Assembly (NCBI RefSeq): GCF_027627475.1
Contig: NZ_CP115484.1
Span: 310,001 to 374,000 of the forward strand
Source of the DNA: Paenibacillus sp. SYP-B4298
GTDB lineage: Bacteria; Bacillota; Bacilli; Paenibacillales; Paenibacillaceae
Direction: 5' to 3'
DNA length: 64,000 nt
Below the pieces are notes generated by a model, which saw only the letters and a program-made list of their open reading frames with translations, ran no database searches and was not told the origin of the DNA. Position 1 is the stretch's first letter; each line of letters begins with the position of its first letter. Positions 8,848 to 18,414 of this stretch are shown here, one piece after another. The translations under genes were made by a program, and so were the position numbers.

Positions 8848-9963
8848 ATGATGAAACGAATGAGAACAGCAGCAGTTACCACGATTCTGGCCATGCTGGT
8901 TGCCGCATGCGGCTCCACTGGCGCGGGCAATGCGCCGACAGGAGGGGCTTCCACGCCAAGCCCGGCGCAGGCGCCGGTTGCCAGCTCGGAGGGGAGCAAG
9001 AGCACGGATCAGGGCAATGACAAGCTGGTTATGGTCTGGCTGCCGAATGAATCGAGCGACACCGTAAAGGGGGCGCGGGAAGCGATCGGCAGCGTGATCT
9101 CCGGAGCGCTCGACAAAGAGATCGAGCATGTCACAACAACGGATTATATTATTGCGATCGAGTCGATCGTGAACGGCAAGGCAGATGTCGCGTTCCTGGG
9201 CGCACAAGCGTATATCGAAGCCAATCAGAAAAATCCGAACGTGCAGCCGATGGTGGTGAACAGCGGCGCTTCCGGTACGCTGGATGATGCCGTCTATTAC
9301 AGTTGGCTCGCGGTCAACAAGGGGGAAGAGGACAATTACCGCAGCGGCGATGGCTTCGCGATCGATAACATCGCAGGCAAGCGCTTCTCATTCGTATCGA
9401 ACAGCTCGACCTCCGGCTTCAAGGTTCCATCTGCAGGGATTGTCTCCTACTTCAGCAAGCAGGACAAATACAAGGATCTGACGGTTGAAGACCTGCTGGA
9501 GGGCGGAGACAAGGAATTTTTCAGCAAGGTGTTGTTCGGCGGCTCGCACCAGGGCTCAGCGGTCAATCTGCTGTCAGGCAAGGCCGATGTGGCGGCGGTG
9601 TGCGACTACTGCATTAAGAAATATATTGAGCTGGCTGATGGGCCGGAGAACACGCCGGGCTCGACCTATCGGGTGCTGCAGGATGCCGAGGAGCCCTTCA
9701 ATACAGTGAAGGGCGCGGAGTTCGCCATCATCTCCGTAACACCCGTGCTCAATTCACCGATCGTTGTGAACAAGGACAAGGTGAGCGAGGAGGAGATTGC
9801 CAAGATTGTCAAGGCCCTGACCAGCGATGCGGCTGCCGATAACAAGCAAATCTTCGTCCCTAAGGATTCGGAGATCAAGGGCATCTTCTCCAAAACCGAC
9901 AAGGAGCGCTTCGTGCCTGTAACGGACGATTGGTTCAACCCGGTTCGGGAGCTGTCGAAGTAA
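8848..9963 (+). CDS. phnD: PhnD-type ABC transporter lipoprotein
   Basis: Substrate-binding lipoprotein of 371 aa of the phosphate/phosphite/phosphonate family. The signal peptide ends in a lipobox (MLVAACGS, Cys near residue 21), followed by a low-complexity linker rich in Gly, Ala, Pro and Ser. The PhnD fold is recognisable: VMVWLPNESSD, IVNGKADVAFLGAQAYIEA, FSFVSNSSTSGFKVPSAGI, GGSHQGSAVNLLSGKADVAA. GGGAG precedes the start. It is first of a phnD-phnC-phnE-phnE set. Such proteins bind phosphonates or other organophosphates; given the neighbouring glycerophosphodiesterase, a glycerol-phosphate-type ligand is possible but unproven. Confidence 0.9.
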   Translation: MMKRMRTAAVTTILAMLVAACGSTGAGNAPTGGASTPSPAQAPVASSEGSKSTDQGNDKLVMVWLPNESSDTVKGAREAIGSVISGALDKEIEHVTTTDYIIAIESIVNGKADVAFLGAQAYIEANQKNPNVQPMVVNSGASGTLDDAVYYSWLAVNKGEEDNYRSGDGFAIDNIAGKRFSFVSNSSTSGFKVPSAGIVSYFSKQDKYKDLTVEDLLEGGDKEFFSKVLFGGSHQGSAVNLLSGKADVAAVCDYCIKKYIELADGPENTPGSTYRVLQDAEEPFNTVKGAEFAIISVTPVLNSPIVVNKDKVSEEEIAKIVKALTSDAAADNKQIFVPKDSEIKGIFSKTDKERFVPVTDDWFNPVRELSK

Positions 9964-9965
9964 GG

Positions 9966-10772
9966 ATGCGGACGCATGTGATGAAGCCCGTGTTGCTGGA
10001 ATTAACGAACGTATCGAAGAGCTATGGCAGAGGCGCTCCGGCGCTGTCCGGGATTGACTTTGCCGCTAGGCAAGGCGAATTCATATCGATTATCGGCCCC
10101 TCCGGGGCCGGGAAATCGACGCTCCTGCGCTGTATCAACCGGATCATCGAGAGCGAGCAGGGGCAGATCCGGTTCGACCAGGTGATGATGGGGAGCTTAT
10201 CCCGGCGCGAGCTGCGCAAGGCGAGAACGAAGATCGGCATGATCTTTCAGCACTATAATCTCGTCGATCGTCTCAGCGCGCTCGAAAATGTACTCCACGG
10301 CAGGCTCGGATATAAAAATGTGCTCGCTGGCGCACTGGGCCTGTATTCACGGGAGGAGAAGCACAAAGCGTATGAGCTGCTCTGCTCCCTTGGGCTGCAG
10401 GAGCATGTGCATAAGCGCTGCGACCAGCTTAGCGGCGGTCAGAAGCAGCGTGTCGGCATTGCGCGGGCGCTCATTCAGGAGCCGAAGCTGCTGCTGTGCG
10501 ACGAGCCGATCGCCTCGCTCGACCCCAGCTCCTCCAAGGTGATTATGGATCATCTCCGCTCGATCAGCAGCAGGCTGGGCATTACGGTTCTGGTCAACCT
10601 GCATCAAGTGGATGTCGCGCTCAAGTACTCGGATCGCATCATCGGCGTCAATGGGGGACGGATCGTATTTAACGGCGCTCCTGGCCTGCTGACCCATGAT
10701 GCCATTCACCACATTTACGGCTCCGAGGCCGGCGAGCTGATGATGGAGCTTGGAGGTAAAAATGCGGGATGA
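9966..10772 (+). CDS. phnC: PhnC-type ABC transporter ATPase
   Basis: Cytosolic ATPase of the phosphonate-type importer, 268 aa. Walker A is GPSGAGKST, the signature is LSGGQKQRVGIARAL, and Walker B is LLLCDEPIASLDP. The frame is open further upstream into phnD, but the ATG at 9966, 2 nt after the phnD stop, gives a normal N-terminus; ATG 9981 is also possible because no strong ribosome binding site decides. It overlaps the next gene by 11 nt. Confidence 0.92.
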   Translation: MRTHVMKPVLLELTNVSKSYGRGAPALSGIDFAARQGEFISIIGPSGAGKSTLLRCINRIIESEQGQIRFDQVMMGSLSRRELRKARTKIGMIFQHYNLVDRLSALENVLHGRLGYKNVLAGALGLYSREEKHKAYELLCSLGLQEHVHKRCDQLSGGQKQRVGIARALIQEPKLLLCDEPIASLDPSSSKVIMDHLRSISSRLGITVLVNLHQVDVALKYSDRIIGVNGGRIVFNGAPGLLTHDAIHHIYGSEAGELMMELGGKNAG

Positions 10773-11553
10773 CTTTCTAACACGCAAGCGGCTGATGACG
10801 CTGGGCAGTCTGCTCGCGATCATGCTGATCACCTGGGGGGCTGCGCTCCTCACGCGATTCGATGCGGGTCAAGGACTGTCTGCCATTCCCGCGGCGCTGA
10901 GCTGGGGCATCGAGAATTTCTACCCGGATGAGAAGGCGTGGCGTCGACTGCCGGGCATTATGGACAAGCTGCTCGACACTGTACTGCTTGCCGTGGCCTC
11001 TACAACGGTAGCCGCCATGGCTGCGCTCGTATGTGCTGTAGGCGGATCGCGGACGATGCGGCTGAACCGATGGTTTGGCCTGATCAGCAGGGGGATGGCC
11101 TCGGTCTTTCGCAACATTGACATTGCTGCATGGGCGATTATTTTACTGTTCTCGTTCGGGCAGAGCGCGTTAACGGGATATTTCGCGCTGCTCTTCGCCA
11201 GCTTCGGCTTCTTGACTCGGGCGTTCATGGAGGCGATCGATGAGATGAGCAGCAGCGCGGTCGAGGCGCTTCGGGCGACGGGAGCCGGATATATCACCAT
11301 CGTATGCCGCTGTGTGATTCCGTCCTGCGCCCCACAGCTCGTCAGTTGGATGCTGTTCATGATGGAGACCAATATTCGCAGCGCAACGCTGATCGGCATC
11401 TTGACGGGAACAGGCATCGGCTTTGCCTTCGATGTGTACTACAAGGGCATGAACTATCATGCGGCTAGCCTGGTCGTTATCGTCATCGCAGCCGCGATCC
11501 TGCTGATCGAAGCCGGCTCGAACGTCATTCGCAGCATGATTCTACGAGGATAG
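10762..11553 (+). CDS. phnE: PhnE-type ABC transporter permease 1
   Basis: Membrane subunit of the phosphonate-type importer, 263 aa, with a transmembrane helix near residues 10-27 and a permease domain from about residue 75. The EAA-like loop is SSSAVEALRATGAGYITIVC. GGAGGT lies only 4 nt before the ATG at 10762; a TTG at 10750 is in frame but precedes that site. It pairs with the second PhnE 11 nt downstream. Confidence 0.9.
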   Translation: MRDDFLTRKRLMTLGSLLAIMLITWGAALLTRFDAGQGLSAIPAALSWGIENFYPDEKAWRRLPGIMDKLLDTVLLAVASTTVAAMAALVCAVGGSRTMRLNRWFGLISRGMASVFRNIDIAAWAIILLFSFGQSALTGYFALLFASFGFLTRAFMEAIDEMSSSAVEALRATGAGYITIVCRCVIPSCAPQLVSWMLFMMETNIRSATLIGILTGTGIGFAFDVYYKGMNYHAASLVVIVIAAAILLIEAGSNVIRSMILRG

Positions 11554-11564
11554 GAGCTGATGAT

Positions 11565-12401
11565 ATGCATGTACCCTCCGATGGTCTGCCAGCCGGCGTG
11601 AAGACGGGGCGCATCCCCAAGAAGCCGATCAGCATGCCGACGCTCGTGATCCAGTTGACCTTGCTTGGGCTAGGGGCGATTACGCTGTACAGCCTGTATG
11701 TGCTGGATACCGGCGATGTGGGGTTAGACGAAGGACTACGCACGATGCTGGCTAACTTCCGGCTGATGTTTACGGAGGCGCACTTTAAGCATTTCACCTG
11801 GAGTGAGGCCTTGTATGCGGTTGGAGTTACAATCGGCCTCGCGCTGCTCACGACAGTAATCGGGGCCGCTCTGGCGCTGCTGCTCGGCTTGTTGGCCGCA
11901 CGCAATCTGACGAATGGTACGGTGTCCTATCTGATCAAGTCGAGCGTGGCCTTCATCCGTGCCGTACCTACGGTGCTGTGGGTGCTGATCTTCGCCGTCT
12001 CCGCTGGACTGGGCAGCGTCGCTGCGGTGCTCGGGATGGCGTTCCATTCTGTGGGCTATCTGATCAAAGCCTATTCCGAATCCTTCGAGGAGATGGATGA
12101 AGGGGTGATCGAAGCGCTGCGCGGCAGTGGAGCGAGCTGGTGGCAGATCGTCTTCCAGGCGGTGCTCCCATCGTCGATGTCTTACTTGGTATCGTGGACA
12201 TTTGTTCGCTTCGAGATTAACTTTGCCGCGGCGATTGCGATGGGAGCGGCGGCTGGAGCAGGCGGCATCGGCTTCGATATGTTTATGGCCGGGAATTATT
12301 ATCTGGATCTGCGAGAAGTGGGCACCATCACCTATTTCATTTTGGCTTTTGCGATTGGCCTGGAGATGTTTGCTACCCGCTGGAAAGCGCGAATTAACTA
12401 A
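11565..12401 (+). CDS. phnE: PhnE-type ABC transporter permease 2
   Basis: Second membrane subunit, 278 aa, with the EAA-like loop EGVIEALRGSGASWWQIV and several hydrophobic helices. A GGAG ribosome binding site precedes the ATG. Two different PhnE subunits beside one PhnC and one PhnD is a common arrangement in Bacillota phosphonate-type importers. It is followed 25 nt later by the giant surface enzyme gene, with no terminator between. Confidence 0.9.
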   Translation: MHVPSDGLPAGVKTGRIPKKPISMPTLVIQLTLLGLGAITLYSLYVLDTGDVGLDEGLRTMLANFRLMFTEAHFKHFTWSEALYAVGVTIGLALLTTVIGAALALLLGLLAARNLTNGTVSYLIKSSVAFIRAVPTVLWVLIFAVSAGLGSVAAVLGMAFHSVGYLIKAYSESFEEMDEGVIEALRGSGASWWQIVFQAVLPSSMSYLVSWTFVRFEINFAAAIAMGAAAGAGGIGFDMFMAGNYYLDLREVGTITYFILAFAIGLEMFATRWKARIN

Positions 12402-12426
12402 GTCTATATAGGGAGAGGGTTGCGAA

Positions 12427-15400
12427 GTGAAATTTGCCCGAAAATTAATGCCGCTCATGCTTGCTGGTTCGATGCTGGTCGGTGCGCTGTCTCCGATCGC
12501 CGGTACTGTAGATGCCGCGGAAGCACGCGCAGAGCTGAGCGTGCGCAAGACGACAGTGGCCCCGATCATCGACGGCAGCCTGGATGAATCGATCTGGAGC
12601 ATCAACGAAGAGCTGTCCGTCCCGCTGAGCGCGGAGGGAAGCGATGCGTTGCAATCTCGTATGGGGCTCATGTGGGATAACGACTATCTGTATATCGGTG
12701 TGCAAAATTCAGATCCGCTTCTGGCAGCGAGCCCGAACGTAGCTCAGGACCCGACAGGACAAGCCGGCGATTATTGGTGGGATCATCCCAATGTATCGAT
12801 CTATCTTGATCCGACCTTGCATCAATCCGCTCCGTTCCAGGGCAAGGATGTGCAGCTTGGCTTTGTCTACAAGCCGGACACGACGACCCCATATTTCAGC
12901 TTCGGCGCTGCGCAGACCCATACCGGGCGGGATGAGAAGAGCATCCTGCGTGCCATCTCGACGACAGCCGAGGGCTGGAATCTGGAGGTCGCCATCCCGT
13001 GGAGCTTCCTGGAGGTCGATCCTCTTCAGGTCAGGCAGCTTGGTCTGGAGGTTGCGGCTGGCGCTCATCACATGAAGGAGGACAGCACGCTCCTAAGTCC
13101 GCTCAAGGCGTGGAGTGCCTACAACAGCCAATCGTTCTGGAACGATACAAGCGGCTATGGCGTGATTAGGCTGGATGATGCCAATCCACTCAGCGGGAAC
13201 GTCAGCGATGTGCTGCTTGAAGAGGATTTTAGCTCGTATGCGGATGGTGCGACACCATATGGCTGGATAAGCAATGTGAACGGCAGCAGCCCTCCCTTCC
13301 AGGTTCAGGGCGGTCGGCTCGTGGCTGACGCAGGCGCTGCGGGGCAGCAATCGCGAATCTTCGCCCCGGTGCAATGGGATGACTACGTGGTGGAGGCGGA
13401 TATGCAATTCCAGCAGGTGCTCAACTCGGGCCGCTGGGCTTCGCTGATCTTCCGCGCGCCTTCGGCTGGCGTGCATCCGTACAATCAGATGGCTGTCCGG
13501 CAATCGGGTGCTTATGAGTTCGCTTTGCGGGATGCCAGCAACCAATGGCAGGTGCCGCACAAGGGCACGTCAGAGGCGCTGGAGCTGAACAAGGACTATA
13601 CCTTCAAGGTGAGAGTCGTTGGCAATAATGTCAAGGAGTATATCAAGGCGGCGGAGGCGGACACGTATCAATTGCTGATCGATCAGTCGATGGACAGCCT
13701 CCTGCTGGAGCGCGGCAAGGTCGGATTCCAGGTGGACCAGGCGAGGCTGTCCGTTGCTAATCTCAAGGTGACCCGGGTGGTGCCGACGAATCTGGAGTTC
13801 ACGCTGCCGACCGAGGTTGAAGCACTGACAGGTGCGCTCCAGGCTCCTGTTCAGGTCGCCTACTCCGATGGCATCGTCGAAGCCGTAGACAGCAAGCGGC
13901 TCAAGTGGCGCTCGTCGGATGAGACGGTCGTCCGTGTCGTCAATAATGAGCTGCTTCCGCTGGCAGAGGGAACGGCTCAGGTTACGGCTGTCTATCGCAA
14001 TATCGAGGTGACACGCGAGCTGACGGTCAAGCCATCGCGAACAGGCAAGAAGGTCGTGAAGCTGAGTCATGATACAGGCTATATGCTAGCCAATACGAAT
14101 GAAGCGATCGATCTTAGCCAGTGGCAATTCGCTGCCGATTTCAGCGACTATTCGAGCGGGATGGTGGCGGGCAATACACTCGTCTGGCATGCCGAGGCTG
14201 CTGATGCCGTTATTACGGATGGCATGCTGACGCTGAAGCGTCCAGGATTGCTGAAATTACAAGCCCAAGCGGATGAAGCTGTCATCGACTTCTATATGGT
14301 AGCCAAAGCTGCGTCCGATACGGAATATGTGCTGTATGAGGAGGATTTCGATGGAGTGGCAGAGGGCGCGCTGCCAGAGGGCTGGCGTGTGCTGGAGCAG
14401 GCGGGCAGCTCGGCGATCGGGGTCAAGGACGGTCAATTGGAGCTCAATGCCAGCGGACAGACAGCTCGGGTGCTACTGCCCAAGGAGCTGGATCAGTTCG
14501 GCGACTACCGCATTGATGCGGTGGTCACGCATGCCAAGGTCAATGAGCCTACCCGTTGGCATTCCATCATGTATCGTGTGCAAAACAGCAATTATCCATA
14601 TTATCAGATGGCTGTCCGGCAAAATGCCACAGCAGCCAACGGTGTCGAATTCGCGGAGCGGACACCGGCCAACGGCTGGAGTGTCATGGCATCCCGTGCA
14701 TACAGCGAGCGAATTCAAGCCGACAAGCTGTACACCTATACGATCAAGGCGCATGGCAACCGGGTACAGCAATGGATTAATGATGAATTGCTCATCCATA
14801 CCTCCGGCGCGCGCAGCTATCAGCAAGGCGCTATCGGGCTGCAGGCCAACGGCAGCGTCATGAGGGTGGACAGCATCAAGGTTTCGCTGCAATTGGAGGA
14901 GCTGCCGCCTACTCTGGAGGAAAATATTGTGAACGTGGTCGAGCCGGACACCAGCATCTCGCTCGCGCCAACCGTCGTGGCCACTATGGAGGGGCAGGCG
15001 AAGCTGGAGCTGCAAGAGGGCAAGCTTCCGGCAACTGTGATGCTGCATCTCAATGATAAGCTGCAGGTGACGGGGACGAAGGACGGCGAGCCTGTGCAGA
15101 GCGTGGAGGATGCATTGAAGGTGCTGGGCAGCAAGGTGATGCCTGCCTTCTATGTTCATGATGCCCAGACGGTCACGGCACTGATCGCCTACCTGAAGCG
15201 TCAAGAGATCGGTGATACATTTGTTGTATCCGACCAGCCGGAGCTGGTCAAGCAAGCGCGCACGGCCTATCCGCTTATCCGCGGTATCATCGATTTCCCG
15301 GATGCGTCTGCCGAGCTGACAAGCGAGCAACTGATGGATATACGCAGAACGACCAATGCCAGCATGGCGAAGATTGCCTTGCTGCCGGAGCGCGCCGCCT

Positions 15401-18156
15401 CGCGGGAGCAGGTTGAATATTTGCAAGGTCGGCTCATTACGGTATGGGCCAAAGTCGATGGAGGCTCGTCGATGCCGGAGGCTGTTACCCATCATAAGCT
15501 GATTACAGCCGGTGTGAATGGGATCGTCACCGCATCGCCCGGGACACTGATCGATGCTCTGGCGACGTATAATCAGCACACGACGCTCATCCGCAAGCCG
15601 TGGATCATCGGACACCGGGGCATTCCGGCGCTGGCGCCGGAGAACACGCTGGAGAGCGCGAAGCTGGCCTATGACAAGGGCGCGGACATTGTGGAGAATG
15701 ACATCTACCTGACGAAGGATAATCAGATCGTCATTATGCACGACAGCACACTTGACCGCACAACCAATGCCACCGGCGCGGTAGAGGGCAATTATACGCT
15801 GGCGGAGCTGCAAGCGATATTAGCCAACAAGCAGTTCCCGAGCGAGTATCCGAATGCGCGGATTCCGTCGCTAGAGCAGTTTTTCAAGGAATTCAAGCAG
15901 ACCGATCTGATCCATTTCATCGAGATCAAGACGAATAATCCGAACATCATCGACCCGTTGGTGGCGCTGATCCAGCAATACGATGTCGAGGATCAGGTGG
16001 TAATCATCACCTTTGATGCCAATCAGCTCAAGCGCATGAATGAGAAAATGCCAGGCATGTCGAACGGTTACCTGCTTGGCGGCGGTCTGGCTGCCGACTC
16101 GGATATTCCGGGCTCGATCTACCGGGTGCTTAGCACGATCCAACCGCTGGGCGCAACGTATAATACTGGCTACGGCACCTTCGGCAGCAAATTTCTGGAG
16201 GCGTCCAAGCATCGCGGCATTACGACATGGCCATGGACGTACCGCAATCGGAATGATTTCACGAACGCCTTCGTGATGGGCACCTATGGATTAACGACGG
16301 ATTATGCCCATTGGGCTTCGAACTGGCCCAATCAGGTTAGCTCTGAACAGCCGAGCTATACCTTGCAGGTGGGAGAACAGGCGGAGCTTAACGTGAAGGT
16401 GCGCACGTATACAGGAGAAGAGGCCGGTCAGAGCGGCGAAGTCGTCATACTCAGTGGACAGGAGTTCATTGAGGCCGCAGGCGGCAAGGTGCGGGCCAAG
16501 GCGAACGGCACCGCGTATGTCTCCGTTCGTTATACGAGTACGAAGGAGGGGGCGCCGGTCTATGATCTGTATACCCAGCCGATCGCCGTGCAAGTGAAAG
16601 CGCCCGTAGCCTTGCCGACCTCAGTGACGATCGATCAGCAGAATGTCAATCTGACAGTCGGCAGCAGCGTGCAACTGACAGCGACGGTCATGCCGGAGGC
16701 AGCCGACAAGTCGATCACCTGGACCATTCAAGCGTCTTCGACGCCGAATGTCATCGAGCTGACGGAAGCTGGCGCAGTCAAGGCAATGAAGCCGGGGACA
16801 GCCACAGTTCGGGCAACCAGCATCGCCCGTGATGTATATGCCGAGCGTGTCATTACGGTGAAGCAAGGACAGGTCTACTACCCTGGACAGCCGACCACGC
16901 CAACAACGCCGTCAACTCCGGGAACCGAGTCAGGGCAGCAGCCTGGACAGGAGCAAGAGCCGACTCCAGGCACGGAATCTGGCAAGGCGATTGCGGTGGA
17001 GGCTACAGTGGATGGGGCGACATCATTGGCGCGGGCCGAGGTGAAGGCTGATCAGCTAGCATCTGCGCTGCAAGCCGCTGGCGGGGGAGGAGTGAAGACC
17101 GTGCGCATCAAGGTAGCCGTACAATCTGGCGCAGGGGTGCAGCAGATCGAGGTGGCTGTGCCGTCCAATGCGCTGAACCAGCCGACATTGCAGCACCAGC
17201 TTGAGATTATAACGGAGTATGGCACGGTGATCCTGCCATCCAACTACGTGGACAGCTCTGTGAGCACAACTGGCGACAAGGTGAAGCTGACGATCAGCAG
17301 AGCAGATGCGGCGCGCATATCCGAGCCGTTGAGGGCCAAGATCGGCAGCCGTCCGGTCATTCAGGTACAGCTCACTGGCAACAATCAAGCGGTCATCCCA
17401 GGACGGGCAGGCGCAGCGGTTGAGATCGAGCTGCCGTACCAGCTTGCTGATCGCGAGCAGGATCATGCACATACCCTCGTTGTATGGGCGATCGATGAGA
17501 ACGGCCATGCGACAGCAGTGCCGGGGGCTCGTTATGATGCGACGGCTGCAGCCGTGCGCGGGGGATTAAACGAGATGGGCACCTACGCGATTGCGCAGAT
17601 GGGCGCGGCTCCATTTAACGATCTGGACAAGTATGGATGGGCGAAGCAGCAGATCGAAGCTTTGGCGGCCAGAGAGGTCATTCTGGGCACCCGCACGGAC
17701 ACCTACAGTCCGGCTGCCTTGATGACGAGAGCGGATTATGTGACATTACTCGTTCGGATGCTGGGACTGGAGGGCTCGTCCGTCACGCCTTTCACGGATG
17801 TTCGGGCTACGGATTATTATTACGAGCCGCTTAACATCGCGAAGTCCTTGGGATTAATCGAAGGACAAGGCGAGGGACGCTATCATCCGAAGGGAACGAT
17901 TACGCGCCAGGAGATGTTTACGATTGCGGCGAGAGCGCTGGACAAGCTGGAGCTGAAGCAACTGGATTCAGATGCGAGCCTGAAGGGGTATAGCGATGCC
18001 GATCAGGTTGCCGCCTATGCGAAGGAAAGTGTTGCTGGTCTGATCGCCTCCGGCCTGGTTCAAGGGAGCAACGGCAAGCTTCATCCGACAGCGAGCGCAA
18101 CCCGGGCAGAGACGGCCGTATTCCTGTACCGGCTGCTGAACCACATCTACGAATAG
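12427..18156 (+). CDS. Giant SLH-anchored glycerophosphodiester phosphodiesterase
   Basis: Secreted, cell-wall-anchored protein of 1909 aa from a GTG start preceded by GGGAGAGG. Order by eye: signal peptide (1-30); CBM9/DOMON-like domain (about 40-250); two related concanavalin-like domains (about 265-450 and 640-840) sharing EEDF and YxQMAVRQ signatures; a degenerate TIM-barrel-like segment (about 860-1050); the catalytic GDPD domain (about 1055-1305) with GHRGIPALAPENT (H1063), ENDIYLT and MHDSTLDRTTNATG; a Big_2-type Ig domain (about 1397-1478); a Pro/Thr/Glu-rich linker; a pre-SLH region; three SLH repeats (about 1728-1908). GDPD enzymes release glycerol-3-phosphate from glycerophosphodiesters; teichoic acids are a plausible surface substrate. 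Last gene of the phn-like operon. Confidence 0.92.
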   Translation: MKFARKLMPLMLAGSMLVGALSPIAGTVDAAEARAELSVRKTTVAPIIDGSLDESIWSINEELSVPLSAEGSDALQSRMGLMWDNDYLYIGVQNSDPLLAASPNVAQDPTGQAGDYWWDHPNVSIYLDPTLHQSAPFQGKDVQLGFVYKPDTTTPYFSFGAAQTHTGRDEKSILRAISTTAEGWNLEVAIPWSFLEVDPLQVRQLGLEVAAGAHHMKEDSTLLSPLKAWSAYNSQSFWNDTSGYGVIRLDDANPLSGNVSDVLLEEDFSSYADGATPYGWISNVNGSSPPFQVQGGRLVADAGAAGQQSRIFAPVQWDDYVVEADMQFQQVLNSGRWASLIFRAPSAGVHPYNQMAVRQSGAYEFALRDASNQWQVPHKGTSEALELNKDYTFKVRVVGNNVKEYIKAAEADTYQLLIDQSMDSLLLERGKVGFQVDQARLSVANLKVTRVVPTNLEFTLPTEVEALTGALQAPVQVAYSDGIVEAVDSKRLKWRSSDETVVRVVNNELLPLAEGTAQVTAVYRNIEVTRELTVKPSRTGKKVVKLSHDTGYMLANTNEAIDLSQWQFAADFSDYSSGMVAGNTLVWHAEAADAVITDGMLTLKRPGLLKLQAQADEAVIDFYMVAKAASDTEYVLYEEDFDGVAEGALPEGWRVLEQAGSSAIGVKDGQLELNASGQTARVLLPKELDQFGDYRIDAVVTHAKVNEPTRWHSIMYRVQNSNYPYYQMAVRQNATAANGVEFAERTPANGWSVMASRAYSERIQADKLYTYTIKAHGNRVQQWINDELLIHTSGARSYQQGAIGLQANGSVMRVDSIKVSLQLEELPPTLEENIVNVVEPDTSISLAPTVVATMEGQAKLELQEGKLPATVMLHLNDKLQVTGTKDGEPVQSVEDALKVLGSKVMPAFYVHDAQTVTALIAYLKRQEIGDTFVVSDQPELVKQARTAYPLIRGIIDFPDASAELTSEQLMDIRRTTNASMAKIALLPERAASREQVEYLQGRLITVWAKVDGGSSMPEAVTHHKLITAGVNGIVTASPGTLIDALATYNQHTTLIRKPWIIGHRGIPALAPENTLESAKLAYDKGADIVENDIYLTKDNQIVIMHDSTLDRTTNATGAVEGNYTLAELQAILANKQFPSEYPNARIPSLEQFFKEFKQTDLIHFIEIKTNNPNIIDPLVALIQQYDVEDQVVIITFDANQLKRMNEKMPGMSNGYLLGGGLAADSDIPGSIYRVLSTIQPLGATYNTGYGTFGSKFLEASKHRGITTWPWTYRNRNDFTNAFVMGTYGLTTDYAHWASNWPNQVSSEQPSYTLQVGEQAELNVKVRTYTGEEAGQSGEVVILSGQEFIEAAGGKVRAKANGTAYVSVRYTSTKEGAPVYDLYTQPIAVQVKAPVALPTSVTIDQQNVNLTVGSSVQLTATVMPEAADKSITWTIQASSTPNVIELTEAGAVKAMKPGTATVRATSIARDVYAERVITVKQGQVYYPGQPTTPTTPSTPGTESGQQPGQEQEPTPGTESGKAIAVEATVDGATSLARAEVKADQLASALQAAGGGGVKTVRIKVAVQSGAGVQQIEVAVPSNALNQPTLQHQLEIITEYGTVILPSNYVDSSVSTTGDKVKLTISRADAARISEPLRAKIGSRPVIQVQLTGNNQAVIPGRAGAAVEIELPYQLADREQDHAHTLVVWAIDENGHATAVPGARYDATAAAVRGGLNEMGTYAIAQMGAAPFNDLDKYGWAKQQIEALAAREVILGTRTDTYSPAALMTRADYVTLLVRMLGLEGSSVTPFTDVRATDYYYEPLNIAKSLGLIEGQGEGRYHPKGTITRQEMFTIAARALDKLELKQLDSDASLKGYSDADQVAAYAKESVAGLIASGLVQGSNGKLHPTASATRAETAVFLYRLLNHIYE

Positions 18157-18171
18157 TCTAGTAAGGCGTAC

Positions 18172-18220
18172 AAGCTGCCCCATATGACACCGCAATCTGG
18201 TGTTGAGGGGCAGCTTTTTT
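18172..18220 (+). terminator. Strong intrinsic terminator
   Basis: AAGCTGCCCC (18172-18181) pairs perfectly with GGGGCAGCTT (18207-18216); an inner ACACC/GGTGT pair extends the hairpin, and a T run follows. It ends the glpP-phn-glycerophosphodiesterase region. Confidence 0.88.
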
Positions 18221-18366
18221 GGGGAAGGCACGCTTATTTCTACTCGAGACGAAGCTTTACCCGTCAAGGACAGCGACAGCCGTTTACGCTTAGGAGCATG
18301 GCCCCGCATTCGATAGATGATGGATGCCACAGGAATTCACGACAAATGTCCGCATGAAAACGTGTA

Positions 18367-18375
18367 TGCTATAAT
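18367..18375 (+). promoter_or_regulatory. Extended -10 promoter of the mechanosensitive channel gene
   Basis: TGCTATAAT with a perfect TATAAT at 18370-18375, about 40 nt upstream of the ATG. The -35 position (TGTCCG, 17 bp upstream) is weak. It is identical in core to the promoter at 5942. Confidence 0.6.
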
Positions 18376-18414
18376 GACGGTAAGCATCGTCTACTAGCAT
18401 GTGAGGAGGCATAC

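Noticed and set aside
14473-15813. Antisense open frame of 446 codons within the glycerophosphodiesterase gene
   Set aside because: It lies opposite a well-supported coding region with clear domains, has no ribosome binding site or recognisable motif, and results from codon bias of the sense gene. Many other long antisense frames in the window have the same cause.
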